DNA of 64,000 bases from Bacteroidetes bacterium UBA4414 (lineage in GTDB: Bacteria; Bacteroidota; Bacteroidia; Chitinophagales; Chitinophagaceae), in the NCBI GenBank assembly GCA_002389765.1, contig DGQM01000024.1, forward strand, positions 24,512 through 88,511, written 5' to 3'. A model generated the notes under the pieces. That model was not told the DNA's origin. It ran no database searches and was given only the letters and a program-made list of their open reading frames with translations. The position numbers were made by a program, and so were the translations under genes. Of this stretch, positions 9,971-18,625 are shown in pieces (position 1 is the stretch's first letter; each line of letters starts with the position of its first letter).

Positions 9971-10528
9971 TTATCCGATTGTCAGATGTATCTGATGACA
10001 GTCATCTTCGGGCGGGGCGGTGATGGGTATGGTATATTGCTGTGTACTGTTATCGTCGTTTGTAAAATGATATTTGTGACGTTGGAAGCTGAATGGTACG
10101 ATGCACAAAGGTTGTGGTGGCAAAATGGCATCCATACACAAGAGACTGTTATTACTTACATTGTTATCATCGTTGTTTTCATCATCAAGCAAGCTATGTA
10201 ACAGTTTGAACAGTTTATTCTCGAATTTGTCGTAGTGCCCTATCAGTATGATGTTGTCGCCTTTTACAATCTGCTTTTTGATGTCAAACATCTGCCCTTG
10301 GTATTCAATCTCATCTGCCTTGTGTCTGATGAAGTCTTTGCCTGAAGTATAACTGACAGCCTGCATAGTTATAGTGTCGCGTATGGCAATTTCTTGCCTA
10401 TGCTCGCGCACATAGTGATAGCATAGGCTTCGCATACCATTCCACAAGGCAAAACCTGCTATGTCTGCAAGTATCAGCATCACTAATACTACAGACAGAT
10501 ATTTGGATATTTTGGGATGTACTAACAA
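9971..10528 (-). CDS. small membrane-anchored protein of unknown function
   Basis: 185 residues with one N-terminal transmembrane helix (VVLVMLILADIAGFALWNG, about residues 13-31) and a soluble domain probably in the periplasm. That domain has an Asp/Asn-rich stretch (LDDENNDDNN), a Cys pair around MDAILPPQPLC, and a His/Cys-bearing end (DDCHQIHLTIG). No family was recognised. The only start that keeps the whole helix is a TTG directly against the terminator of the upstream gene; no ATG or GTG lies before the helix. Being 26 nt upstream of the TonB receptor, it may assist that receptor, for example in metal or heme handling. This is inference from position. Confidence 0.6.
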   Translation of the reverse strand: MLVHPKISKYLSVVLVMLILADIAGFALWNGMRSLCYHYVREHRQEIAIRDTITMQAVSYTSGKDFIRHKADEIEYQGQMFDIKKQIVKGDNIILIGHYDKFENKLFKLLHSLLDDENNDDNNVSNNSLLCMDAILPPQPLCIVPFSFQRHKYHFTNDDNSTQQYTIPITAPPEDDCHQIHLTIG

Positions 10529-10529
10529 A

Positions 10530-10556
10530 AAAAATGCCCTGATTATCAGGGCAAAT
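10530..10556 (-). terminator. terminator after Omp28-like gene
   Basis: GCCCTGAT and ATCAGGGC form a stem followed on the minus strand by ATTTTTTT. It lies just past the Omp28-like stop and directly against the putative TTG start of the next minus-strand gene. Confidence 0.75.
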
Positions 10557-10579
10557 AAAATAAAAGTATTTTAAATTAT

Positions 10580-11461
10580 CTATGGATTCTTCACATCTAC
10601 TTCCTCTGCTTGTAACACTTCTTTGGTGTTAGCATCATTATTGTGTATCCAAACTACAATGCGACAATTTTCAGGTTTCCAAGCAGCATCTATTGTGTAT
10701 TTGAAGCTGCCTTCATATACACGTCCCGGTTCTTTGGTGGCAATAGTACTAAGTATTTCTGTGCCACTTGCAGGTGTAAAAAGCTTACGCATTACATGTT
10801 GGAAGTTATAGAAAGTATCGACATGATCTAAAAACTCCTGCGCATCTACTATATTATCTTCAATAATGGCAATAGATACGTAGTTTTTAGTAGTTATTTG
10901 CTTAGTGTATGATGCATTTATTTTAATAACACCACTTGCTTTTGTAGCATCGTATGTATTAGTCAATGTCAGCTTTACAGGGCTAGTTTCTCCTACGCGT
11001 GCATTAATGATATTTGACCAGCTGGCACGTTTGATGATGATGTCACTACCATCTACTGTTCTGTCTATACCAGCCGCCGGAATACCCAATGGGAAGTACC
11101 CTCTGAATATTGTTTTGAAAATATCCGATACGTCCTGAATGTTGAAGTTGTATTTTGAAAGGCCTTCAATAGGGTGTCCTAATGGGTGGTCTGCAGGGTG
11201 CAATTCCATAACGATAACTTTACCCGGGTGTGCATCTGCTATTGTCTTCAATTGCACGCGTGCATCCGGACAGTTTGTGCATTTTGCACCTGTAAATTCC
11301 TCTACCAGTACTTTTCTACCTACGGGAGCATCCGGAGCTTTCGTATAAGTAGTATCTGTCAGAGTGTTGCTTTCTCCGAAATTGATAGCAGGGCCCTTTT
11401 CCTTACATGCTGTAAAGCTTGCAGCAAAAGCAATGGTTGAAAACAATAGTAACTTTCTCAT
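10580..11461 (-). CDS. Omp28-related lipoprotein with thioredoxin-like CxxC motif
   Basis: 293 residues. The lipoprotein signal peptide has lipobox SFTAC with Cys19 as the lipidated residue. VLVEEFTGAKCTNCPDA at residues 51-67 carries a CxxC pair (Cys61, Cys64) in the context typical of the Bacteroidota Omp28-related family, whose N-terminal part resembles a thioredoxin fold. A C-terminal beta-rich domain follows (VYEGSFKYTIDAAWKPENCRI). It probably sits in the outer or inner membrane facing the periplasm; its partner is unknown. Related loci in other Bacteroidota often also carry a TlpA-like protein and a DUF6029 protein, and both occur about 19 kb away here. Confidence 0.85.
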   Translation of the reverse strand: MRKLLLFSTIAFAASFTACKEKGPAINFGESNTLTDTTYTKAPDAPVGRKVLVEEFTGAKCTNCPDARVQLKTIADAHPGKVIVMELHPADHPLGHPIEGLSKYNFNIQDVSDIFKTIFRGYFPLGIPAAGIDRTVDGSDIIIKRASWSNIINARVGETSPVKLTLTNTYDATKASGVIKINASYTKQITTKNYVSIAIIEDNIVDAQEFLDHVDTFYNFQHVMRKLFTPASGTEILSTIATKEPGRVYEGSFKYTIDAAWKPENCRIVVWIHNNDANTKEVLQAEEVDVKNP

Positions 11462-11568
11462 TATGGGAATCGTATTATAATTAAGCCCACTAATTTAAGC
11501 AAACTCCCTCAATTAAGATACAGGTACCCCCAATTTAGGTTAACTTTACAACGAAAAAATGACAATTG

Positions 11569-11961
11569 ATGGAGGAAAGTAAACGTCAGAAACAGATAGG
11601 ACAACTGATAATGGAGGAGCTGAGCGACATCTTCAGACGCGAAGGCTTTAGTATGGTAGACGGGGGCATGGTGTCTGTTTCTAAAGTGATGGTAACGCCC
11701 GATTTGCTGGAAGCAAGGGTATATCTGTCACTGTTTCAAATAAAAGATACGGAAGCGCTCATGCATACATTCAGAGAGAAAACTTCTGAATTCCGCAAAC
11801 TGCTAGGCATGCGTGTTAAGAACCAACTGCGCCGCGTACCTGAATTGGTGTTTTATCTGGATGATACGCTCGACTATGTATTTAAAATGGAAGAGCTCTT
11901 CAAAAAGATAGAAGAAGATCGCAAAGCGATGGGCGGTTCTGAAAATACTGAGGGCGCATAA
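11569..11961 (+). CDS. rbfA: 30S ribosome-binding factor A
   Basis: 130 residues beginning MEESKRQKQIGQLIMEELSDI. RbfA binds the 30S subunit and assists late 16S rRNA maturation, notably at low temperature. The KH-type fold is supported by VSVSKVMVTPDLLEARVYLS and by MRVKNQLRRVPELVFYLDDT, the family's usual end of domain. The ATG at 11569 is preferred over an in-frame TTG one codon earlier. A TAACTTTAC sequence about 20 nt upstream resembles the -7 element. The next gene's ATG follows the stop codon without a gap, so the pair forms an operon, an arrangement frequent in Bacteroidota. Confidence 0.92.
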   Translation: MEESKRQKQIGQLIMEELSDIFRREGFSMVDGGMVSVSKVMVTPDLLEARVYLSLFQIKDTEALMHTFREKTSEFRKLLGMRVKNQLRRVPELVFYLDDTLDYVFKMEELFKKIEEDRKAMGGSENTEGA

Positions 11962-13194
11962 ATGAACACGGTACTGGTATGGCAAATAGCTATCCGATAC
12001 CTGCGTGGTAAACGCAGTGCTAATGCTGTACCTATACTATCGCGCATCAGCATGGTGGCTATTGCCGTGGGTAGTGCTGCCATGATTATTCTGCTATCTG
12101 TATTCAATGGTTTTGAGTACCTGATCAGCGATTTATACAAAGCATTTTATCCCGAAATAAAAATCACTACTGCAAAGAATAAATTCTTTGAGGTAGACGA
12201 TAAGCTCAATCAGGCAATCAGCACCACTGGTGGCGTCGCTGTCATTACCCGTGTTATAGAAGATAATGTACTCATCAATAGTGAAGACCAACCTTTTGTT
12301 GCCAAGCTGAAAGGTATTGACGAGTCTTACGATAAAGTAAATAATTACAAAAAGTACGTAACTGAAGGGCGCAACACAGTAGCTGCTACACCCGAACCAA
12401 CTGCTATACTTGGTATACAACTGATGTCCTTACTCAGCCTTGATCCTGATAATGTTTTCAGCGAGGTGATGTTATATTATCCCGATGCATCTGTAAACGC
12501 GGCGGTTAATCCGCAGGCAGCCTTCCGCTCGCAAAAGCTACGTGCCGATGGTGCATTTCAAGCGCAAGACGATTTTGACAGTAAATACATACTGGCATCG
12601 CTACCTGTAGTACAACAACTGTTTAATGCAGAGAACAAATACTCTTCTATAGAGCTAAAGCTGAAAGCAGGAACAGATGCAGATGATGCAAAGCAAACAC
12701 TGCAAACCAAACTTGGCAAAGACTATGTAATAGAAACACAGTTTGAGCAAAACAAAACCATGTATCTGGTAATGCGCTCAGAAAAGTGGGCCATCTATGG
12801 TATTCTGTTCCTTGTATTGCTGATAGCTTCTTTCAATATGATAGGTGCGCTATCGCTATTGGTTATGGAGAAGCAAAAAGACATGGCGATACTGAAAGCC
12901 ATGGGTGCAGAGCGCAATGCTATCCGTAGCATATTTATGGCAGAGGGTGTTTTGTGGTCTTTAACAGGTGGTATTACAGGTCTCATAATTGGCTTACTCA
13001 TATGTTGGGGGCAGATACAGTTCAACTGGATAGCCCTCCCCGGTGCATATGTAGTAGATGCTTTTCCTGTACACATTCAGTTTACAGATGTGCTGATGGT
13101 AATAGCAACTATTATTGTTGTAGGTCTGCTTGCATCTTGGTATCCTGCCATTCGCAGCACAAGGGTAGAGACGCCGAGTCTGCGTAGTAACTAA
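11962..13194 (+). CDS. FtsX/LolC-E-type ABC transporter permease
   Basis: A 410-residue permease. One N-terminal transmembrane helix (ISMVAIAVGSAAMIILLSVF, about residues 29-48) is followed by a large periplasmic domain, then three helices in the C-terminal FtsX domain, with LVMEKQKDMAILKAMGAE as the coupling loop. This is the LolC/LolE/MacB-like architecture that extracts or transports lipoproteins and similar hydrophobic cargo, working with a separate LolD-type ATPase that is not encoded here. It begins directly after the rbfA stop. The exact substrate is inferred only from the family. Confidence 0.85.
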   Translation: MNTVLVWQIAIRYLRGKRSANAVPILSRISMVAIAVGSAAMIILLSVFNGFEYLISDLYKAFYPEIKITTAKNKFFEVDDKLNQAISTTGGVAVITRVIEDNVLINSEDQPFVAKLKGIDESYDKVNNYKKYVTEGRNTVAATPEPTAILGIQLMSLLSLDPDNVFSEVMLYYPDASVNAAVNPQAAFRSQKLRADGAFQAQDDFDSKYILASLPVVQQLFNAENKYSSIELKLKAGTDADDAKQTLQTKLGKDYVIETQFEQNKTMYLVMRSEKWAIYGILFLVLLIASFNMIGALSLLVMEKQKDMAILKAMGAERNAIRSIFMAEGVLWSLTGGITGLIIGLLICWGQIQFNWIALPGAYVVDAFPVHIQFTDVLMVIATIIVVGLLASWYPAIRSTRVETPSLRSN

Positions 13195-13209
13195 GTATTA
13201 GTTTATCGG

Positions 13210-13271
13210 TTGACTCGTTGATTAGTTAACTGTTATGTACTGATACACCAGTCAACTAATCAACTAATCAA
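13210..13271. terminator. long imperfect inverted repeat between convergent genes
   Basis: Two 23-nt arms, 13210-13232 and 13249-13271, match at 20 of 23 positions when folded. The right arm contains the direct repeat CAACTAAT twice. Placed between the convergent permease and argS genes, it probably acts as a bidirectional transcription barrier; there is no clear T tract. Confidence 0.55.
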
Positions 13272-13279
13272 CAAGCCAA

Positions 13280-15085
13280 TTACATTTTTTCAGGAAGTGC
13301 AATCCCCAGCAGTTTCAAAGCATGACGCATTGTTTTTGCGGTCATGATAATCAGCATCAGGCGTAGTTGTTTCTTCTCTTCATTTTCAGCTTTGCTGATG
13401 CTATGCTCGTCATAGAAAGAGTTGAACTGCTGTGCCAGCGCAAAGCAATAGTTACAAAGCAACGACGGGTTGTATTCTGTAGCTGCATTCTCTAATATAG
13501 TAGGGTATTGCTCCAGCGATACTGCAAGTTTCTTTTCTGCAGGTGTTATCTCCTGTGTCAGCGCAAAAGATGCAAACGTATTGCTATCAGGCAACAAAGG
13601 CATATTCTCTTTGCGCAGTATAGAGCAGATACGTGCATGTGCATATTGAATGAAAGTAGCTGTAAACCCATGCAGGTCTATAGACTCTTTCGGGTCGAAT
13701 ATCATTTTCTTCTTAGGGTCTACACGCAGCAGGTAGAATTTCAGCGCACCCATACCAATCGTGTAGTATAGCTTGTCTAGCTCTTCCTGTGTAAAGCCTT
13801 CTGTTTTGCCTGCTTCTTCTGTTTGCTGGCGAGACATGCTTATCATCTCGTCCATCATATCATCTGCATCTACTACAGTACCTTCACGGCTCTTCATACG
13901 GCCGCTTGGTAGCTCTACCATGCCGTAAGACAAGTGGTATATACCATCAGCGCAAGGCTCGCCCAGTTTTTGCAGTATCAACTTCAGTACCTGCATGTGG
14001 TAGTTCTGCTCATCTGCTATTACATATATAGATTGGTCGAGACCGCCACAATCATTATACTTCAGTTGTGCAGTACCCAGATCTTGTGTCATGTATACAG
14101 ATGTACCATCGCTACGCAGCAGTAGTTTTTGGTCCAGTCCGTCAGCTGTCATGTCTATCCATACACTACCGTCGTCTTTTTTATACAGCACACCTTTTTT
14201 CAGTCCTTCTTCTACAAGGCTCTTACCCAGCAGGTAAGTATTGCTCTCGTAGTACATCTTGTCAAAATCTACACCCAGGCGTTGATAGCTTTCTTTGAAG
14301 CCTTCATACACCCAGCCGTTCATTGTTTCCCACAGGCTGTATACTTCTTTATCGCCCGCTTCCCACTTACGCAGTAGTTCCTGCGCTTCTTTCATGATGG
14401 GTGCTTCTTTCTCGGCTGTAGCTTCTTCCATACCACCTTCAACCAGTTGCTTTACTTCTGCTTTGTAGATGTCGTTGAAGGCTACATAGTAGTCGCCCAC
14501 CAAGTGATCTCCTTTTATGCCTGTGCTTTGTGGCGTAGCACCGTTTGCATTGCGCATCCATGCAATCATTGATTTGCAGATGTGTATGCCACGGTCGTTA
14601 ATCAGGTTGGCTTTTACCACATCATAGCCATTCGCCTTCAGTACATCGGCCATAGCATAGCCGAGAAATATATTGCGCAGGTGGCCAAAGTGCAGTGGCT
14701 TGTTGGTGTTGGGAGAAGAGTATTCTACCATCACCTTCTTGCCATTCTTTGGTTTTTCGCCAAAACTGGTGTTATTATATTCTTTGGTCAGGAAAGCTGC
14801 CCAGAAACTATCCTGCACCGTCAGGTTCAGGAAGCCGCTTACAATAGCATAAGAGGTAAACAGATTGCCATGAGTAGCCACCAGATGGTCGCCTAGTTGT
14901 CTGCCCAGTTCGTCGGGCTTTTGTCGCAGCAGTTTTACAAACGGAAACAGTACAACGGTATAATCGCCGGTAAACTCAGGTTTTGTCTGGTTTACGGTAA
15001 TCATAGAAGCCTGTATGTCGGCTTCGGGAAATAATTGCTTCAGTGCCTGTTCTGTAATTTGCTTTATCTGCGCTGCAATAGTCAT
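13280..15085 (-). CDS. argS: arginyl-tRNA synthetase
   Basis: A class I aminoacyl-tRNA synthetase of 601 residues from the preferred ATG (MTIAAQIKQITEQAL). A TTG eight codons earlier is open but unlikely. The N-terminal additional domain spans roughly residues 1-100. The HIGH signature appears as SSPNTNKPLHFGHLRN, the KMSKS loop as SGRMKSREGTVVD, and the C-terminal anticodon-binding DALR domain contains LCNYCFALAQQFNSFYDEH. It charges tRNA-Arg in the cytoplasm. It is monocistronic, and convergent with the permease gene. Confidence 0.96.
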   Translation of the reverse strand: MTIAAQIKQITEQALKQLFPEADIQASMITVNQTKPEFTGDYTVVLFPFVKLLRQKPDELGRQLGDHLVATHGNLFTSYAIVSGFLNLTVQDSFWAAFLTKEYNNTSFGEKPKNGKKVMVEYSSPNTNKPLHFGHLRNIFLGYAMADVLKANGYDVVKANLINDRGIHICKSMIAWMRNANGATPQSTGIKGDHLVGDYYVAFNDIYKAEVKQLVEGGMEEATAEKEAPIMKEAQELLRKWEAGDKEVYSLWETMNGWVYEGFKESYQRLGVDFDKMYYESNTYLLGKSLVEEGLKKGVLYKKDDGSVWIDMTADGLDQKLLLRSDGTSVYMTQDLGTAQLKYNDCGGLDQSIYVIADEQNYHMQVLKLILQKLGEPCADGIYHLSYGMVELPSGRMKSREGTVVDADDMMDEMISMSRQQTEEAGKTEGFTQEELDKLYYTIGMGALKFYLLRVDPKKKMIFDPKESIDLHGFTATFIQYAHARICSILRKENMPLLPDSNTFASFALTQEITPAEKKLAVSLEQYPTILENAATEYNPSLLCNYCFALAQQFNSFYDEHSISKAENEEKKQLRLMLIIMTAKTMRHALKLLGIALPEKM

Positions 15086-15274
15086 TATATATGGTAATTG
15101 AGGCTGCAAAGGTAAGATTTTGAGGGGATGATGGAAGTAGATATAGTTAGCATATAAGCTATATGTATTATCAAATAAGCGTATTTGAGGCTTATTTTAA
15201 CGAAGAAATAATGATTTTTCTCTATTTTTCGGGATAAATCCTGCCGCACAAATCATAAATGCCAAATATTTGTT

Positions 15275-15282
15275 TATCTTTG
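15275..15282 (+). promoter_or_regulatory. -7 promoter element of rpsO
   Basis: TATCTTTG matches the Bacteroidota -7 consensus TAnnTTTG, about 42 nt before the rpsO start. A matching TTTG at the -33 distance is not obvious. Confidence 0.6.
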
Positions 15283-15323
15283 CCGTCCGAAAAAGTGTCG
15301 TTATATATTAAATTTTGATGCAA

Positions 15324-15596
15324 ATGTCTCATTTAAGCGCTGAAAAAAAGGCAAACATTTTTAAAACATTTGGTGGAAGCGAAAAGAACACAGGTTCTAT
15401 CGAGGCTCAGGTAGCTACGCTCACAGAGCGTATCAACCATATTTCTAATCACCTGAAGACTAATAAAAAAGATTTCTCAAGCCAACGTGGTTTGATGGTA
15501 ATGGTAGGTCAGCGTAAGCGCCTGCTGCAATATATGAGCCGCACTAACCTGAACGGTTACCGTGCTTTGATTGAAAAGCTGGGTCTCCGTAAGTAA
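15324..15596 (+). CDS. rpsO: 30S ribosomal protein S15
   Basis: 90 residues from the ATG giving MSHLSAEKKANIFKTFGG, the usual S15 length. Two earlier in-frame starts (ATG 15318, TTG 15315) add only two or three residues. The family core is visible in GSIEAQVATLTERINHISNHL and RGLMVMVGQRKRLLQYM. S15 is a primary 16S rRNA-binding protein that nucleates the 30S platform. It sits upstream of pnp, the widespread rpsO-pnp order, but a strong terminator separates the two. Confidence 0.95.
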   Translation: MSHLSAEKKANIFKTFGGSEKNTGSIEAQVATLTERINHISNHLKTNKKDFSSQRGLMVMVGQRKRLLQYMSRTNLNGYRALIEKLGLRK

Positions 15597-15609
15597 TATC
15601 TCTTTACAG

Positions 15610-15643
15610 CTATTCCCAACCCGGTGGTTGGGAATAGTTTTTT
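15610..15643 (+). terminator. rpsO terminator
   Basis: CTATTCCCAACC and GGTTGGGAATAG form a perfect 12-bp stem with loop CGGT, followed by six T. It lies between rpsO and pnp, so pnp transcription needs read-through or its own promoter. Confidence 0.9.
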
Positions 15644-15666
15644 ATGTACACATTTAATTTTTTATC

Positions 15667-18057
15667 ATGATTCCAAAGCCCATTTCCGTGTCCTTTAAAC
15701 TGGACGACGGTCGTGAGATAAGTATAGAAACGGGCAAAATGGCCCGTCAGGCTGACGGTTCGGTGGTAGTACGCATGGGTAATGCAATGTTGCTGGCTAC
15801 AGTAGTTGCAAACTCAGAACCAAAACCGGGTCAATCATTCTTTCCGCTGACAGTAGATTATCAGGAAAAATTTGCATCTGCCGGTCGTATACCGGGCTCT
15901 TTCTTCAAACGCGAAGGTCGTTTGAGCGATTACGAAGTTCTTATTTCTCGTCTGATAGACCGCGCACTGCGTCCATTGTTCCCTGATGATTACAGGTGCG
16001 ATGTACAGGTGCTGGTTACACTTATATCAAGCGATCCTGAAGTTATGCCTGATTCACTGGCATGTCTGGCAGCATCTGCAGCACTCGCAGTATCAGACGT
16101 ACCTATACAGGAAATTATATCAGAAGTACGTGTTGCCCGCATCAATGGCGAATACGTTATCAACCCATACCGCACGCAGCTGAAAGATGCTGATATGGAC
16201 TTCATCATTGCCGCTACCGAAAAGAACATCATGATGGTGGAAGGCGAATCGAAAGAATGCCAGGAAGCGGATGTGGTAAAAGCTATCGAACTGGGCCATG
16301 CGGCTATCCGTGCACAAATCAAAGCACAGGAACAACTGCGCGACCTGAAAGGCGTTACTGCAAAACGTGAATACACCAAGCCATATACCAACGAAGAACT
16401 GGCTAAGCACATTGCTACACTGGTATCTGCAGATATACTGAAAGTAGCTAAGAGCGCACTTGGTAAACACGAGCGTGGCGATGCTTTCAAAGCTATCCGC
16501 ACAGCTTTTGATGCTACACTGGTAGCAAACGAAGATGGTACTACTACAGTACCGGGCTTTGCTACACCGGTTAAGGCTGAAGACCTTGCACTGTTGGGTG
16601 ATATCTTCCACGATCTGGAAAAAGAAATCATCCGCAACATGATGCTGAATGAGCGTACACGCCTTGATGGCCGTGGCCTTGAAGATGTACGTGTGCTGAC
16701 ACTGGAAACAGATCTGCTGCCTTCTCCGCACGGTTCTGCACTCTTTACGCGTGGTGAAACACAGTCGCTGACTACCGTTACACTGGGTACTAAAGAAGAT
16801 GAACTGCTGATAGAAAGCGCTGCAACATCAGACTATTCAAAATTTATACTGCACTATAACTTCCCGCCATTCTCTACCGGAGAAATTAAACCTATGCGTG
16901 GCCCGGGCCGTCGCGAGGTTGGTCACGGTAACCTGGCAAAACGCTCGCTGGAGCAGATGATGCCTAAAGGCGAAGCATGGCCTTATACTACACGTGTAGT
17001 ATCAGACATTCTGGAATCTAACGGTTCTTCATCTATGGCTACTGTGTGCGCAGGTTCTATGGCACTGATGGATGCGGGTGTACCAATGCCTAAACACGTA
17101 AGTGGTGTGGCAATGGGCCTGATTTCCGGCACAGATGGCAAGTTTGCAGTACTGACAGATATCCTTGGTGATGAAGATCACCTGGGTGATATGGACTTTA
17201 AAGTAACTGGTACACGCGATGGTATCTGCGGTATCCAGATGGATATTAAAGTAGATGGCCTGAGCATGGATATTATGATGCAGGCACTGGAACAGGCACG
17301 TCGCGGACGTTTGCACATTCTGGATGCAATGTATGAATGTGTACCTGCTGCACGTGCAGAACTGAAACCACACGCACCACGCATCGAGCAAATCAACATC
17401 GACCGCGAATTTATCGGCGCTGTGATAGGACCGGGTGGTAAAATCATTCAGGAAATTCAACGCGAAACAGGTACTACTATATCTATAGAAGAAATCAACG
17501 ACCGTGGCGAAGTGAAAATATTCTCTGCAAACAAAGAGGGTATTGATAAAGCACTGAGCTGGATCAAAGGCATCGTAGCGATACCTGAGGTTGGCGAAAC
17601 TTACGAAGGTGTGGTAAAAGGTATCCAGACGTTTGGTGCGTTTGTAGAGTTTATGCCGGGCAAACAAGGTTTGCTGCACATCTCTGAAATTAGCTGGAGC
17701 CGTCTTGACAGCCTGGAAGGTGTAATGAAAGAAGGTGATAAAGTAAAAGTGAAGCTGATAGGTACAGACCCTAAAACGGGCAAACTGCGCCTGAGCCGCA
17801 AAGCACTGATGCCAAAGCCTGAAGGTTATGTAGAACCTGAGAAGCGCGAGCGTAGCGACCGTGGTGACAGGGGAGACCGCAATGACCGTGGCCCGCGTCG
17901 TGATGACCGCCGTGGTGGTGGCGACCGCCGCAACGAGAACCGTGGCCCTCGCGAAGACCGTCCGCGCCGCGAACACAGCAACGGTGGTGAACAACCTGCA
18001 CAACCGCAACAAGAACCACAACAGCCTGCTGCAGACGATGCAGACTTAGCACTCTAA
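15667..18057 (+). CDS. pnp: polyribonucleotide nucleotidyltransferase (PNPase)
   Basis: A 796-residue trimeric 3'-to-5' phosphorolytic exoribonuclease. Two RNase PH-like domains flank a helical linker; the second carries SALFTRGETQSLTTVTLGT and the active-site region VLTDILGDEDHLGDMDFKVT. A KH domain (IGPGGKIIQEIQRETGT, about residues 577-632) and an S1 domain (TFGAFVEFMPGKQGLLHISE, about 646-718) follow. From about residue 723 the protein ends in an Arg/Asp/Gly-rich tail with RGDRGDRNDRGPRRDDRRGG-like sequence, then a Gln/Pro segment. It degrades mRNA and can add heteropolymeric tails. The following hairpin ends the transcript. Confidence 0.97.
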   Translation: MIPKPISVSFKLDDGREISIETGKMARQADGSVVVRMGNAMLLATVVANSEPKPGQSFFPLTVDYQEKFASAGRIPGSFFKREGRLSDYEVLISRLIDRALRPLFPDDYRCDVQVLVTLISSDPEVMPDSLACLAASAALAVSDVPIQEIISEVRVARINGEYVINPYRTQLKDADMDFIIAATEKNIMMVEGESKECQEADVVKAIELGHAAIRAQIKAQEQLRDLKGVTAKREYTKPYTNEELAKHIATLVSADILKVAKSALGKHERGDAFKAIRTAFDATLVANEDGTTTVPGFATPVKAEDLALLGDIFHDLEKEIIRNMMLNERTRLDGRGLEDVRVLTLETDLLPSPHGSALFTRGETQSLTTVTLGTKEDELLIESAATSDYSKFILHYNFPPFSTGEIKPMRGPGRREVGHGNLAKRSLEQMMPKGEAWPYTTRVVSDILESNGSSSMATVCAGSMALMDAGVPMPKHVSGVAMGLISGTDGKFAVLTDILGDEDHLGDMDFKVTGTRDGICGIQMDIKVDGLSMDIMMQALEQARRGRLHILDAMYECVPAARAELKPHAPRIEQINIDREFIGAVIGPGGKIIQEIQRETGTTISIEEINDRGEVKIFSANKEGIDKALSWIKGIVAIPEVGETYEGVVKGIQTFGAFVEFMPGKQGLLHISEISWSRLDSLEGVMKEGDKVKVKLIGTDPKTGKLRLSRKALMPKPEGYVEPEKRERSDRGDRGDRNDRGPRRDDRRGGGDRRNENRGPREDRPRREHSNGGEQPAQPQQEPQQPAADDADLAL

Positions 18058-18077
18058 GCACAACAGGTTTGTAAATA

Positions 18078-18112
18078 ACAAAAGCCATCCGTAAGGGTGG
18101 CTTTTGTATTTT
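18078..18112 (+). terminator. pnp terminator
   Basis: ACAAAAGCCATCC pairs with GGGTGGCTTTTGT through a 4-nt loop (one G-U pair), followed by a T-rich stretch that runs up to the start region of the next gene. Confidence 0.85.
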
Positions 18113-18118
18113 TAGTAA

Positions 18119-18598
18119 ATGGATAGAAATATGGATGATATAGAAAAAGGTTTAGAAAGTCGACAACGTACAGCTAAACGTGCTGTTATGATATTGAGTA
18201 AAAGTGGTTCAGGATTTATTGTCCCGACAAGTAAGCAGCGGTTAAACGTATTGATTGCTTTTGCTAAGAATAATAAAGTGGTTTATGGTAAAGCATTTGA
18301 TATCTTAAAAATAGAAGGTGCCAATTATAATTTAGATGACTTGGAATGGATTGAAAACAACCTCAAAAAGATTACAGTTTGCGAGGTGAAATCTACAAAT
18401 AAACTCACCGTAAAAGCTGGTTTTGAGAAATATTTCTTTGGTTTAACAACGGCAGAACTCTTAGTAGCTCAAAGCTTAAAAGAGTATTTCAAGTTTGTTT
18501 TTGTGAACACAAACAGTGGAGAAATTTTAGAATTAAGTTTAGATGGTATTTATAAGAAAGCAAAAGGAATATATCCTACTTGGAGTATTCAATTTTAG
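18119..18598 (+). CDS. PD-(D/E)XK nuclease-like protein (DUF3883-like)
   Basis: A 159-residue cytoplasmic protein. Residues 20-60 look like a small helical domain (AVMILSKSGSGFIVPTSKQR). The C-terminal half carries ITVCEVKSTNK, with Glu89-Val-Lys91 as a candidate (D/E)xK catalytic pair and upstream acidic residues in NLDDLEWIENN. The continuation with GLTTAELLVAQSL and YFKFVFVNT resembles the DUF3883/NO VEIN-type domain seen in restriction-linked proteins. No methylase, helicase or other defence gene is adjacent. The gene starts 6 nt after the pnp terminator T tract and is richer in A and T than pnp, so it may be acquired. Nuclease activity is inferred. Confidence 0.6.
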   Translation: MDRNMDDIEKGLESRQRTAKRAVMILSKSGSGFIVPTSKQRLNVLIAFAKNNKVVYGKAFDILKIEGANYNLDDLEWIENNLKKITVCEVKSTNKLTVKAGFEKYFFGLTTAELLVAQSLKEYFKFVFVNTNSGEILELSLDGIYKKAKGIYPTWSIQF

Positions 18599-18625
18599 CA
18601 AGCATAAAATAATTGTAATAAAACG

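Noticed and set aside
17029..18021. 330-residue open frame antisense to pnp
   Set aside because: It lies entirely inside pnp on the opposite strand, is rich in rare residue runs (Cys, His, Phe) and has no family resemblance; it is a shadow of a coding strand.
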